Shown: in pieces, positions 36,018-44,521 of the stretch
How the letters are laid out: the number at the start of each line of letters is the position of its first letter
Position numbering within the stretch: position 1 is the first letter of the stretch
Source of the DNA: Clostridiaceae bacterium
Lineage (GTDB): Bacteria; Bacillota; Clostridia; Lachnospirales; Lachnospiraceae
Assembly (NCBI GenBank): GCA_902363735.1
Contig: CABJBA010000002.1
Span: forward strand, 62,001-126,000
Direction of reading: 5' to 3'
DNA: 64,000 bases
Position numbers and translations under genes: made by a program
The notes under the pieces: generated by a model
Seen by the model: only the letters and a program-made list of their open reading frames with translations
What the model was told of the DNA's origin: nothing
Databases searched by the model: none

Positions 36018-37730
36018 ATGAGCAACGGATATGATGCAGATGTAATTATAATCGGTGCAGGCGGAGGCGGCGCTGTTGCAGCCAAAGAACTGGGGGAAAA
36101 GGGGCTTAAGGTGCTGGTTTTAGAGGCTGGTCCCTGGTATGGAAATAAGCAGTGGCCTGAACCTAACCAGAAACCGGGAGGGACAGGAAGTTCCAGCTAT
36201 GAAGATCTGGATATTGATTTATTAAAGGAAAGTTTTACGGATCTTGAAGATGATATGAATGATACCATTACAGGGAAATTCCGCTGGGGTCCGGCTAACA
36301 GGAACCAGAGTCCCTGGGTGAGAGTTCATCCAGAGGGAGGTTATACCTGGCAAAATGCAGGTGTGGGAGGAACAACCCTTTCCTACTTTGCCAATTCTCC
36401 CAGGGCCTATCCCAGGGCTTTTGAGCAGGATTGGCCTATTTCCTATGAAGAACTGATTCCCTACTATGAAAAAGTGGAAAGTACCCTGCCCGTTCATTCG
36501 GCGACAGGAACCTCCAAGGAAGACATATTTTACTACGGACTGAAAAAGGCAGGCTGGAATTATACGGATGCAAAGAATTTGACGGAGCCGGGATACCGGC
36601 CTCAGCCCAATGCCATACTCCGCATTAACCCTCTTTTAAATGATCCTGATTTTGACCTGCAAAACAACAATTCTGTAGGCTGCACCTTAAGAGGACACTG
36701 CATAAACGGATGTAAGACCGGCCCAACTGTGGACAGTGTTGCCAAGCGGTCTACGTTGGTAAGCTACATTCCTTTAGCTCTTGCAACTGGAAATGTAGAG
36801 ATACGTCCCAATACCTTTGTGACCCAAATACATACCGAAACAAATCAGACAGAAGGAGTATATGCGGATGGTATTACATGGAGAAACACCTGGACAGGAG
36901 ACACAGGAAAGCTGAGAGCAAAGGTCATTATTATGGCGGGAGGTTCTATAGAGACTCCCCGGCTATGGCTCAATTCCCAACTTCCGGCAAATGAATGGGT
37001 GGGAAGAGGCTTAACCAACCATGCCTTTGATTGTATATCCGGTATCTTTTCAGAAGAAAGTCTGATGAATGCCATAGGAATGTCCGATATAAAGCCATAT
37101 GTAGGCCAGACGTCTGCAGCCAGATTTGATTATCCGGGATTGGGTGTAATGGAACCGTTTGGAATGGGTCCCGGGATATATTCTATTATTAATTATGGAC
37201 TTAGCCAGAAGGGGTATTATTTTCAAAACAATCCAGATGAGGCGGAACCCTGGGACTTAGAAGGGATGGTTGTAGGAGAACTGCTGAAAGAGTTTATGAG
37301 AAACTATCAAAGAACCCTTTGTATTGCAGTTTTTGCAGATGATGACGTAAATCAGCAAAATAGCATTACTCTGGACCCGGTTTTAAAGGATGAAAATGGT
37401 TTTCTTCCAATTGTTACATACAACATGAGTGAGAGAGACAAAGAAAGAAGGGATGGCCTGGCCCGGATCGCAGCTCAGTCCATGAGACTGGCGGGAGCAG
37501 AAATCATTACCCGCGCTAACTGGCCCTCTGATATTTATCTTCATATCATGAGCACCATGCGTATGGGATATGTGACTGATGCCAATTGCGAGGCTTATGA
37601 TGTAAAACATCTGTTTATTACAGATAACAGCGTTTTATCCAATGGAATAGGAGGTCCAAATCCCACTCTGACAACTCAGGCTCTTGCGACACGAACATCG
37701 GAAAAGATCATAGAAAAATATTTCAGCTAA
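36018..37730 (+). CDS. GMC family FAD-dependent sugar/polyol dehydrogenase
   Basis: 570 residues. The N-terminal FAD-binding strand-helix is VIIIGAGGGGAVAAKELG, followed by VLVLEAG. An AGVGGTTLSYFANSPR block matches the GMC flavin loop. The active-site pair is His509 (LHIMSTMRMG) and Asn548 (GGPNPTLT). Families of this kind with a subunit-3 partner oxidise gluconate, sorbitol, fructose or glucosides at C3, and pass electrons to a cytochrome c subunit in aerobes. No cytochrome is encoded here and there is no export signal, so the acceptor in this anaerobe is unknown. The start at ATG 36018 has GGAGA upstream; a TTG at 36006 is weaker. The CooS-like gene follows. Confidence 0.88.
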   Translation: MSNGYDADVIIIGAGGGGAVAAKELGEKGLKVLVLEAGPWYGNKQWPEPNQKPGGTGSSSYEDLDIDLLKESFTDLEDDMNDTITGKFRWGPANRNQSPWVRVHPEGGYTWQNAGVGGTTLSYFANSPRAYPRAFEQDWPISYEELIPYYEKVESTLPVHSATGTSKEDIFYYGLKKAGWNYTDAKNLTEPGYRPQPNAILRINPLLNDPDFDLQNNNSVGCTLRGHCINGCKTGPTVDSVAKRSTLVSYIPLALATGNVEIRPNTFVTQIHTETNQTEGVYADGITWRNTWTGDTGKLRAKVIIMAGGSIETPRLWLNSQLPANEWVGRGLTNHAFDCISGIFSEESLMNAIGMSDIKPYVGQTSAARFDYPGLGVMEPFGMGPGIYSIINYGLSQKGYYFQNNPDEAEPWDLEGMVVGELLKEFMRNYQRTLCIAVFADDDVNQQNSITLDPVLKDENGFLPIVTYNMSERDKERRDGLARIAAQSMRLAGAEIITRANWPSDIYLHIMSTMRMGYVTDANCEAYDVKHLFITDNSVLSNGIGGPNPTLTTQALATRTSEKIIEKYFS

Positions 37731-37815
37731 GCAGTGATTCAAACAATTCATAGAATATGATTTCTAAAATATGGCATACTACCCATAAAATCATACATTA
37801 TTTTTGGAGGTAACT

Positions 37816-39729
37816 ATGTCAGAAGCAGTTTTAGAAAAGACAGAGGGGCGTGTAAGCTACCATGATTCTGTAGAAGAAATGCTGGTGAGAATCAGAGATG
37901 ACGGCTTATCAAGTGTGTTTTCCAGATGGGATGAACAGGAGAAGATACGTTGTAAATTTTGCTTGCAGGGACTGAGCTGCCAGCTATGTACCAACGGGCC
38001 CTGCAGGATCAACGAACAAAAAGGGCCGGACAAGGGAGTCTGTGGAATCGGTCCTGATGCTATGGCAATGAGAAACCTTCTCATGAGAAATATTATGGGA
38101 GCTGCTACCTATGCCCATCACGCATACGAAGCATTTCGGACTTTGAAGGAAACAGGGAAGGGAAATACGGTTTTTCACATCACCGATGTTGAGAAATTAA
38201 AATGGATGTGTGAAAAAACAGGAATCAATACCGACCAGGACGTGAATCAGATGGCTATTTGTCTGGCAGAATTCCTTGACAAGGAAATGAAGGTAAACCC
38301 CGATGAAGAAAGCGTCATGGTAGAGGTTTTTTCCCCAAAGAAGCGAAAACCAATATGGAAGGATTTAAACATCTATCCCACAGGCGTGGAGCATGAGGTG
38401 CAAAACAGCATTGCAAGCTGTCTTACTAATGTGGACGGTGATTACGTTTCCCTGGCGACAAAAGCCTTGCGCTTAGGTCTGTCTACCATTTATACGGCAC
38501 AAATCGGCCTGGAAATGACCCAGGATATTTTATTCGGAACTCCTAAGCCTCACGAGGTGGATGTGGATCTGGGAATTATGGATCCTGACTATGTAAATAT
38601 AGCATTTAACGGACATCAGCCATGGATCGGTGTGGCCACTTTGCAGAAGGCAAAGATGGAAAAGTATCAGGAAATGGCCAAAGCGGCTGGTGCGAAGGGA
38701 ATTCATATCGTAGGCTCCATTGAAACAGGACAGGAATTGCTGCAGCGTTTTGAAGTAGATGATGTATTTGTGGGCCTGATGGGGAATTGGCTGTCCATTG
38801 AGCCATTTCTGGCAACAGGAACCGTGGATGCATTCGTTATGGAAGAAAACTGTTCTCCGCCGGATATTGACAAATATGCGGAAAAATATCAGGTTGCCCT
38901 GGTCAGTGTCAGCACTATTATCGGTGTTCCCGGAACGGCCCATAAGATGCCTTATTATCCCCAAAAGGCAGACGAGATGTCTGAGACATGTATCAGCGTT
39001 GCTATTGACAATTTTAAAAAGAGACATAAGCAGATCAAGCCTATGGTTCCCCAATACAAGCAAAAGGCCATTGCCGGGTTTTCCACGGAAGCAGTGCTGA
39101 ATGCCATTGGAAATGATTTAAATAACCTGGTGGATGTAATTGCAAAAGGCCAGTTAAAGGGAATTGTGGCTCTGGCTAACTGCTCTACCTTAAGAAATGG
39201 TCCCCAGGACTGGAATACAGTCAACCTGACAAAAGAGCTGATCAAAAGAGATATTCTTGTGGTTGCGGGCGGCTGCGGAAACCACGGTCTGGAGGTTGCG
39301 GGAATGTGCAATCTGGATGCCATTAACCAGGCGGGAAAAGGTTTACAGGGAGTGTGCAGAGCTTTGGGAATTCCTCCAGTGCTGAGCTTTGGAACCTGTA
39401 CGGATACGGGAAGGGTTTCCATGCTTGTTACGGCTCTGGCCGACCACCTGGATGCGGATATTTCGGATCTTCCTATTGCGGTTACAGCGCCGGAGTGGAT
39501 GGAGCAGAAAGCTACCATAGACGGTCTGTTTGCAGTGGCTTATGGAGCCTATACCCATCTTTCCCCTACTCCTTTTATTACAGGAGCTCCAAGGCTTGTC
39601 AAGCTGCTTACAGAAGAGGTGGAAGGCTTAACGGGAGGCAAAGTGGCCCTGGGAGATGATCCGGTACAGGTGGCTAATGATATTGAAGAACACATCCTAA
39701 AGAAAAGAAAGAAAATGGGTCTTCAGTAA
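37816..39729 (+). CDS. cooS: Anaerobic CO-dehydrogenase catalytic-subunit family protein (CooS-like) with altered cluster ligands
   Basis: 637 residues over the full CooS fold. The N-terminal Cys pattern is Cys46, Cys49, Cys55, Cys58, Cys63 and Cys76. Compared with the usual Cx7CC arrangement, the second D-cluster Cys is Ser54 and a Cx2C pair (46/49) appears instead, as in CODHs with a [2Fe-2S] D-cluster. By alignment from memory, the C-cluster ligands are His267 (NGHQP), Cys346 (EENCSPP), Cys456 (ANCST), Cys487 (GGCGNH) and Cys528 (GTCTD). The position normally held by Cys in the CCTGNE motif is Glu303 (SIETGQE). That set resembles the hybrid-cluster protein, so CO oxidation is uncertain. 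No cooC, cooF or acetyl-CoA synthase gene is nearby. GGAGG lies 5 bases before ATG 37816. Confidence 0.88.
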   Translation: MSEAVLEKTEGRVSYHDSVEEMLVRIRDDGLSSVFSRWDEQEKIRCKFCLQGLSCQLCTNGPCRINEQKGPDKGVCGIGPDAMAMRNLLMRNIMGAATYAHHAYEAFRTLKETGKGNTVFHITDVEKLKWMCEKTGINTDQDVNQMAICLAEFLDKEMKVNPDEESVMVEVFSPKKRKPIWKDLNIYPTGVEHEVQNSIASCLTNVDGDYVSLATKALRLGLSTIYTAQIGLEMTQDILFGTPKPHEVDVDLGIMDPDYVNIAFNGHQPWIGVATLQKAKMEKYQEMAKAAGAKGIHIVGSIETGQELLQRFEVDDVFVGLMGNWLSIEPFLATGTVDAFVMEENCSPPDIDKYAEKYQVALVSVSTIIGVPGTAHKMPYYPQKADEMSETCISVAIDNFKKRHKQIKPMVPQYKQKAIAGFSTEAVLNAIGNDLNNLVDVIAKGQLKGIVALANCSTLRNGPQDWNTVNLTKELIKRDILVVAGGCGNHGLEVAGMCNLDAINQAGKGLQGVCRALGIPPVLSFGTCTDTGRVSMLVTALADHLDADISDLPIAVTAPEWMEQKATIDGLFAVAYGAYTHLSPTPFITGAPRLVKLLTEEVEGLTGGKVALGDDPVQVANDIEEHILKKRKKMGLQ

Positions 39730-39771
39730 TCAGTGTTTTAAATGGTCTGAAGACAGGTTATTATATGGGTT

Positions 39772-39826
39772 AAGAGCATGATTCTATGCAGAAATGCAGG
39801 GATTCATGCTCTTTCTGCTTTTTTTT
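39772..39826 (+). terminator. Terminator after the cooS-like gene
   Basis: A perfect 10-base stem (39772-39781 with 39804-39813) is followed by a T-rich tract including eight T. Confidence 0.8.
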
Positions 39827-39917
39827 ACCGGATGGCATAAGGAAAATTATGGAATCAAAATAAATGGACATACTTTTCATATATTAATAATTATATTATG
39901 AGGCATGGAGGCAGCAT

Positions 39918-40541
39918 ATGAGAATTCCGAAACATATAGGAATCATACCCGATGGAAACCGGCGCTGGGCGGTGGAACAGGGTATGGGAAAAGAGGAGGG
40001 GTATGACAGCGGTATATCCCCCGGCATGACCCTTTACCATCTTTGCAGGGAAATGGGTATCAATGAAATGACATTTTATGGCTTTACAGTAGACAATACG
40101 AAGCGGCCATCGCTCCAGAGAGAGGCATTTTCAAATGCCTGCGTCAAGGCTGTGGATGAGCTGGCAAAAGAGGATGCGGAACTGCTGGTTCTTGGAAAGA
40201 CCACCTCCGCCATGTTCCCGGAAGCTTTAAAGCAATATACCAGCAGGGGCAGGTTTGGAGCAGGAGGAATGAAGATTAATTTTCTGGTGAATTATAGCTG
40301 GGAATGGGACCTGGGACTTCATGACGGAGCCATAGGGCCTGTATTAAAAACTGCTGACGTTTCCAGAATTGATCTGGTGATCCGGTGGGGAGGCCGAAGA
40401 AGGCTTTCCGGTTTTTTGCCGGTGCAGTCTGTTTACTCCGATATGTATGTCATTGAAGATTATTGGCCTGATTTTAAGCCCCAGCATGTGTACGATGCAA
40501 TTGAATGGTATTCCAGGCAGGATGTTACTTTGGGAGGTTGA
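39918..40541 (+). CDS. Divergent, short isoprenyl transferase (UppS/UPP synthase-like)
   Basis: 207 residues against about 240-250 for undecaprenyl diphosphate synthase. It keeps the start block HIGIIPDGNRRWA with the catalytic Asp of DGN, a FYGFTVDNTKRP counterpart of the STENWKRP loop, and a C-terminal RLSGFLPVQSVYSDM, then WPDF. The usual GHxxG motif after DGNxRWA reads GYDSG, so the conserved His is Tyr, and the helix region that forms the long-chain tunnel is shortened. It may make a shorter prenyl chain or have lost activity; a normal uppS elsewhere in the genome is expected. It is a monocistronic gene between two terminator or spacer regions. Confidence 0.75.
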   Translation: MRIPKHIGIIPDGNRRWAVEQGMGKEEGYDSGISPGMTLYHLCREMGINEMTFYGFTVDNTKRPSLQREAFSNACVKAVDELAKEDAELLVLGKTTSAMFPEALKQYTSRGRFGAGGMKINFLVNYSWEWDLGLHDGAIGPVLKTADVSRIDLVIRWGGRRRLSGFLPVQSVYSDMYVIEDYWPDFKPQHVYDAIEWYSRQDVTLGG

Positions 40542-40563
40542 AAAGAAAAGTTTACAAAAAGAG

Positions 40564-40581
40564 AAAACGTTTGAGTAAAAA
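40564..40581. promoter_or_regulatory. LacI-type operator-like site upstream of the TSUP gene
   Basis: AAAACGTTTGAGTAAAAA. The same sequence, with one difference, lies in the control region of the LacI regulator (59201-59218), and a close copy lies at 57991-58006. It is followed by a -10-like TAGAAT at 40609-40614 with a poor -35 box. Confidence 0.5.
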
Positions 40582-40633
40582 GTTAATGTCTTATTCCTCC
40601 ATATAGAGTAGAATACAAATGGAGGGATTTCAC

Positions 40634-41431
40634 ATGTACGTATTAATGTTTATTGTATTTGCAGTCAGTCTGTTTTCTTCTGCTGTAGGAACCATTTGCG
40701 GAATTGGAGGCGGAGTTATTATAAAACCGGTTCTGGACGCAACAGGAATCATGAGCGTGTCGGCCATCAGCTTTCTTTCAGGATGCACAGTTTTGTCCAT
40801 GTCAGTGGTTTCAGTATTTAAAAATATTAAGTCAGGAAGCAACAGTCTGGATATTAAAACTTCCACCTTACTGGCCTTTGGGGCGGTAGCAGGAGGAGTG
40901 GCAGGAAAGATTGGCTTCCAAATGCTGAAAGACAGCACAGGCAATGAGGTACTGATCGGAATGGTTCAGGCGGCTGTTCTTCTTGCTGTTACATTAGGTA
41001 CCCTGATTTATACTATGTTAAAATCACGAATCAGGAAAAAGCAGTATAAGAGCAGAGGAGTAATTGTTTCTGTTGGGCTTGTTTTGGGCATCATGTCCAG
41101 TTTTCTGGGAATTGGCGGAGGGCCTATGAACCTGATTGCACTGGAATATTTCTTTTCCATGAGAACAAAAGAAGCAGCATTTAACTCCCTGTATATCATT
41201 ATGTTTTCCCAGATTGCCAGCTTAATCCAGGTGTTTCTTGCAGGGACTATGCCGGAAGTAAGCATTGTATATGCATTGCTCATGGTAGGCGGAGGAATAT
41301 TTGGCGGAAATATTGGAAGCATAGTCAATAAAAATATTGATGAGACAGGTGTAAATAAATTATTTATTGTGTTGCTGGTTGTAATTATTGGAATTAATAT
41401 TTATAATATTTTTAAATTTGCAGCAATATAA
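40634..41431 (+). CDS. TSUP (TauE/SafE) family anion transporter
   Basis: 265 residues, almost entirely hydrophobic with seven to eight predicted membrane segments. The two repeat motifs of the family are visible: CGIGGGVIIKP near the start and LGIGGGPMNLIALEYFF in the second half. TSUP proteins move sulfite, sulfonates or other small organic anions, often outward. The ATG at 40634 is chosen because GGAGGG lies 7 bases before it; the ATG at 40619 precedes that site. The single gene ends at a perfect terminator. The upstream operator-like site links it to the LacI regulator at 58061. Confidence 0.88.
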   Translation: MYVLMFIVFAVSLFSSAVGTICGIGGGVIIKPVLDATGIMSVSAISFLSGCTVLSMSVVSVFKNIKSGSNSLDIKTSTLLAFGAVAGGVAGKIGFQMLKDSTGNEVLIGMVQAAVLLAVTLGTLIYTMLKSRIRKKQYKSRGVIVSVGLVLGIMSSFLGIGGGPMNLIALEYFFSMRTKEAAFNSLYIIMFSQIASLIQVFLAGTMPEVSIVYALLMVGGGIFGGNIGSIVNKNIDETGVNKLFIVLLVVIIGINIYNIFKFAAI

Positions 41432-41436
41432 AAAGG

Positions 41437-41478
41437 ACCGTTATATTCATTGTTATTCCTGAATATAACGGTTTTTTT
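41437..41478 (+). terminator. Terminator after the TSUP gene
   Basis: A perfect 13-base stem (41437-41449 with 41460-41472) is followed by seven T. Confidence 0.92.
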
Positions 41479-41895
41479 GCGGTTTCTGTTAAAAGAAGAC
41501 GTGCGGAGAATCCTACATCTTCATAAAGCAGGAATAAACTATTCCGGACGGCTGATGTATTGTTATACATCAGGAGAGTAAGTTTTTTACTTGTCTCCGG
41601 TAATTAAATATATAGTACTTAATTATGTATAATTTATTAAACATATAAATAAATTAAAGTTTTAACAAAATTAAATTTTTAGAATTTATAAATTAAAACT
41701 TTTTTACACATGTTTGAATAAAAAAATACAAGATTATTTGTATATTATGTATAAAAAAATAAAAAAAATCTGGAACTATTACCTATTCCCATAAATTCCT
41801 TAAGCATATATAATTAATTAAATAATTAAATCAATGTAATGGCAGTGTTTGAAGGAATGAATTTTAATTATTATTAATGTATTAGGAGGATTAAT
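41479..41895 (+). other. AT-rich regulatory region upstream of the second ABC importer
   Basis: This 417-base stretch has no gene. It holds two adjacent hairpins: a 9-base perfect stem at 41552-41560/41565-41573, and a GGAGA/TCTCC-based stem with inner AAGT/ACTT pairing at 41573-41598. An AT-rich palindrome lies at 41630-41656, and an inverted repeat AAAGTTTTAA/TTAAAACTTT at 41656-41665/41693-41702 is followed by T's. From about 41600 to the start codon the DNA is extremely AT-rich. Promoter boxes cannot be assigned with confidence in this composition. Confidence 0.6.
41630..41656. promoter_or_regulatory. AT-rich palindrome, candidate ROK operator upstream of the ABC importer
   Basis: TAATTTATT (41630-41638) and AATAAATTA (41648-41656) are inverted copies. 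The element AATTTATTAA at 41631-41640 is identical to the half of the palindrome at 54305-54325 beside the ROK regulator gene. Confidence 0.45.
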
Positions 41896-43512
41896 ATGAG
41901 AAAATTATTTCACAAAAATGTAGCTAAGATTGTGAGTCTGGGACTGGTTATGGCCATCTCATTGTCTGGATGCGGCGGAGGTTCTTCTGCCGGGACAGCA
42001 GGAAGCGGGACAGAAACGACAGCCTCAACCAAGTTGGCCGATGATGGGATTCTGGATGTAGGGTATCAACAGACACCGGACACCTTAACTGTATTTCGTG
42101 CCAATACGAATCGTGATGCACCGTACTGGCCATCCGTTACCGAGCAGTTGGCAATTTTTAGTGCCGATAATAAGTTAGAGCCATGGGTAGCCAAAAGCTG
42201 GTCTACCGGGGATAATGGTTTTACATATGAGGTTGAGATTAACCAGGGCGTGACGGATTCTGAGGGCAATAAAATTACTGCAGCTGATATTGTATGGTTT
42301 ATGAGCAAATCAAAAGAGATGGCATTGAAGCCTATTTGGGGAAAGCTTGAAAGTGTAGAACAGACTGGAGATTATACATTTAATGTAAAGCTTGTAAGCA
42401 ATATTGTTGGAACCTTTGAGACTTTTCTGACAGATACATATGTAGTGAGCCAGAAGGCATTTGAAGCAAGTCCGGATGAGTTTGGTACAAGTCTGGTCAG
42501 CACCTCACCTTACAAAATCACAGAATTTACAGCAAACTCCATTATGAAGATGGAACTCAGAGATGATTACTGGCAGGATTATTCCAATATGCCGGAATCA
42601 GTGCGGCCAAATGTCCCAGAGGTCTGCTGGCACGCAATTCCAGAGGCTTCCCAGCTCGGTATAGCACTGGAGACAGGCACCATAGATATGGCAATCCGTA
42701 TCGATAACTCAACAGGGGCTCAATTCAAGGATAATTCGGCATACACGATGGAACTGGCTGATGGTCCTCAGGGCTGGACCATGTTCTTCTCCGGGGCAGA
42801 TACAAGCCCTATGGCTGAAAACGTAAAACTTCGTCAGGCTGTCAGTTACGCAATTGATGCTCAGGGGTTGGTCACCGGCCTTTGTGCAGGCTATGGGACA
42901 CCGATGTATGATGCCCACAGCCCGCTTCATATCGGAGCCAATGAAAAATGGAAAAGTGAAGAATATTACAGCTATGATGTGGAAAAAGCAAAGCAGTTAG
43001 TGGCAGAGTCAGGATATGATGGACGTACTCTTTCAATTCTCTGTGGAACTGCAAGCTTTTCATCACGATTAGCCCAGATGGTACAGAATTATCTTTTGGC
43101 TGCCGGTTTAAAAGTTGAACTGAATCTGGTAGACCCGGCTCAAATGACAGCAATCCGTTTGGATGGAACAAAATATGACATGTTCATAAATACCATAGGC
43201 GGTGTATACCTTTCCGATGCGTGGGCAATCCGCTATGATCTGGCAGCTTATTCAACAGGAGACGGAACCAGCCGCCATGATTATGATCTGGCAGAGCTGC
43301 TTTATAAGACATGGACACCAGATGGCTGGACAGAGGAAAATATTGATGAGGTTCATGTTTATCTGAGGGACAATGCTATTGCTTACGGTATGGTAAATCC
43401 TCAGAACATGATAATCTGGAGAAATGACATTGGCCTTCAGAAAGAAGTAAAGGAAAAAAATGGATATATTTCACCGGCTTCATCTACCTATTCAGCATTC
43501 CCTATGAAGTAA
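41896..43512 (+). CDS. ABC transporter substrate-binding lipoprotein (family 5), second system
   Basis: 538 residues with a signal peptide and lipobox SLSGC (Cys at residue 26). A Gly/Ser/Thr linker and the SBP family 5 core follow, with LEPWVAKSWSTGDNGFTYEVEI and ADIVWFMSKSKEM. It starts a five-gene importer unit that is followed by sugar-type enzymes, so a glycoside or oligosaccharide ligand is as likely as a peptide. TAGGAGG precedes the ATG. The upstream region is long and AT-rich and contains a candidate operator shared with the ROK gene. Confidence 0.93.
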   Translation: MRKLFHKNVAKIVSLGLVMAISLSGCGGGSSAGTAGSGTETTASTKLADDGILDVGYQQTPDTLTVFRANTNRDAPYWPSVTEQLAIFSADNKLEPWVAKSWSTGDNGFTYEVEINQGVTDSEGNKITAADIVWFMSKSKEMALKPIWGKLESVEQTGDYTFNVKLVSNIVGTFETFLTDTYVVSQKAFEASPDEFGTSLVSTSPYKITEFTANSIMKMELRDDYWQDYSNMPESVRPNVPEVCWHAIPEASQLGIALETGTIDMAIRIDNSTGAQFKDNSAYTMELADGPQGWTMFFSGADTSPMAENVKLRQAVSYAIDAQGLVTGLCAGYGTPMYDAHSPLHIGANEKWKSEEYYSYDVEKAKQLVAESGYDGRTLSILCGTASFSSRLAQMVQNYLLAAGLKVELNLVDPAQMTAIRLDGTKYDMFINTIGGVYLSDAWAIRYDLAAYSTGDGTSRHDYDLAELLYKTWTPDGWTEENIDEVHVYLRDNAIAYGMVNPQNMIIWRNDIGLQKEVKEKNGYISPASSTYSAFPMK

Positions 43513-43534
43513 CAGGCGATACAGGAGGAGTTAA

Positions 43535-44521
43535 ATGCTTAAGTATGTTATCAACAGAATCATTTGGATGGTGCCCATTGTATTGGGAGTTACAATCCTT
43601 ATTTTTACAATGATGACGTTCTGCCCAGGAAATCCTGCGGAAATTATATTGGGTTCGACTGCAACAGAGGCAGATCTTATGGCGAAGACAGAGGAATTGG
43701 GCTTAAACCGCCCATTCCTGATTCGCTTGGGCACGTATATGGCAGATGTTTTTGTTCATCATGATTTGGGCGTATCTTGGATTACAAAAATTGATATTGT
43801 CTCAACCATTGTAGAGAGACTTCCGCGAACTCTGGTTTTGACATTAATTACACTATTTATTTCTTTTGGACTGGGTATTCCTCTAGGTATTATGGCGGCT
43901 ACACATCAAAACCGGTGGCAGGATTCTGCATCGATGTTTCTTGCCCTGTGCGGTGTGGCTATTCCTAATTTCTGGCTGGCTTTGATGCTGGTACTGGTGT
44001 TCTCTGTAAATTTGGGCTGGCTTCCTCCTATGGGTATTGATCAGGGTCTGAAATCCTACATTCTTCCCGCGATTTCCGGATGTATGGGAGCGTTAGCTTC
44101 CTGTGCCCGTCAGACAAGATCTTCCATGTTAGATGTGATTCGGGCAGACTATATAACAACGGCCCGGTCCAAAGGTGTGGCAGAGCGCATGGTTATATTA
44201 AGGCATGCACTTAAAAATGCGTTGATTCCTATTATTACCATGTTTGGAACAACCTTTGGAGCTCTTCTGGGCGGTATGATGATTATTGAAACTGTTTTTT
44301 CTATTCCGGGAATGGGAACTTATATCATTGGTGCAGTTAATAACAGAGATTATCCCATTGTTCAGGGAGGAACTATTTTCCTGGCAATCACTTTTAGTCT
44401 TTGTATGCTGGCAGTAGATCTGCTTTATGCAGCTGTAGATCCGCGAATTAAGGCACAGTATGCATCAAATAAAAGAAAACAAATGAAAAAAGCAGTTAAG
44501 GAGGACCGGCAGAATGGATAA
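43535..44521 (+). CDS. ABC transporter permease (DppB/OppB type), second system
   Basis: 328 residues with six membrane segments. The N-terminus MLKYVINRIIWMVPIVLGVT and the following MTFCPGNPAE are DppB-like, and the docking loop contains ADYITTARSKGV. A lysine-rich cytosolic tail ends the protein. AGGAGG precedes the ATG. The last 8 bases overlap the next permease. Confidence 0.93.
   Translation: MLKYVINRIIWMVPIVLGVTILIFTMMTFCPGNPAEIILGSTATEADLMAKTEELGLNRPFLIRLGTYMADVFVHHDLGVSWITKIDIVSTIVERLPRTLVLTLITLFISFGLGIPLGIMAATHQNRWQDSASMFLALCGVAIPNFWLALMLVLVFSVNLGWLPPMGIDQGLKSYILPAISGCMGALASCARQTRSSMLDVIRADYITTARSKGVAERMVILRHALKNALIPIITMFGTTFGALLGGMMIIETVFSIPGMGTYIIGAVNNRDYPIVQGGTIFLAITFSLCMLAVDLLYAAVDPRIKAQYASNKRKQMKKAVKEDRQNG

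Noticed and set aside
37756..37795. Inverted repeat TATGATTT/AAATCATA upstream of the cooS-like gene
   Set aside because: Eight-base arms with a 24-base gap in AT-rich DNA; too likely by chance to call an operator.
38530..39518. Two long - strand open frames (177 and 187 codons)
   Set aside because: Both are antisense to the cooS-like gene, which is intact with conserved cysteines; their composition looks like a mirror of its codon use.
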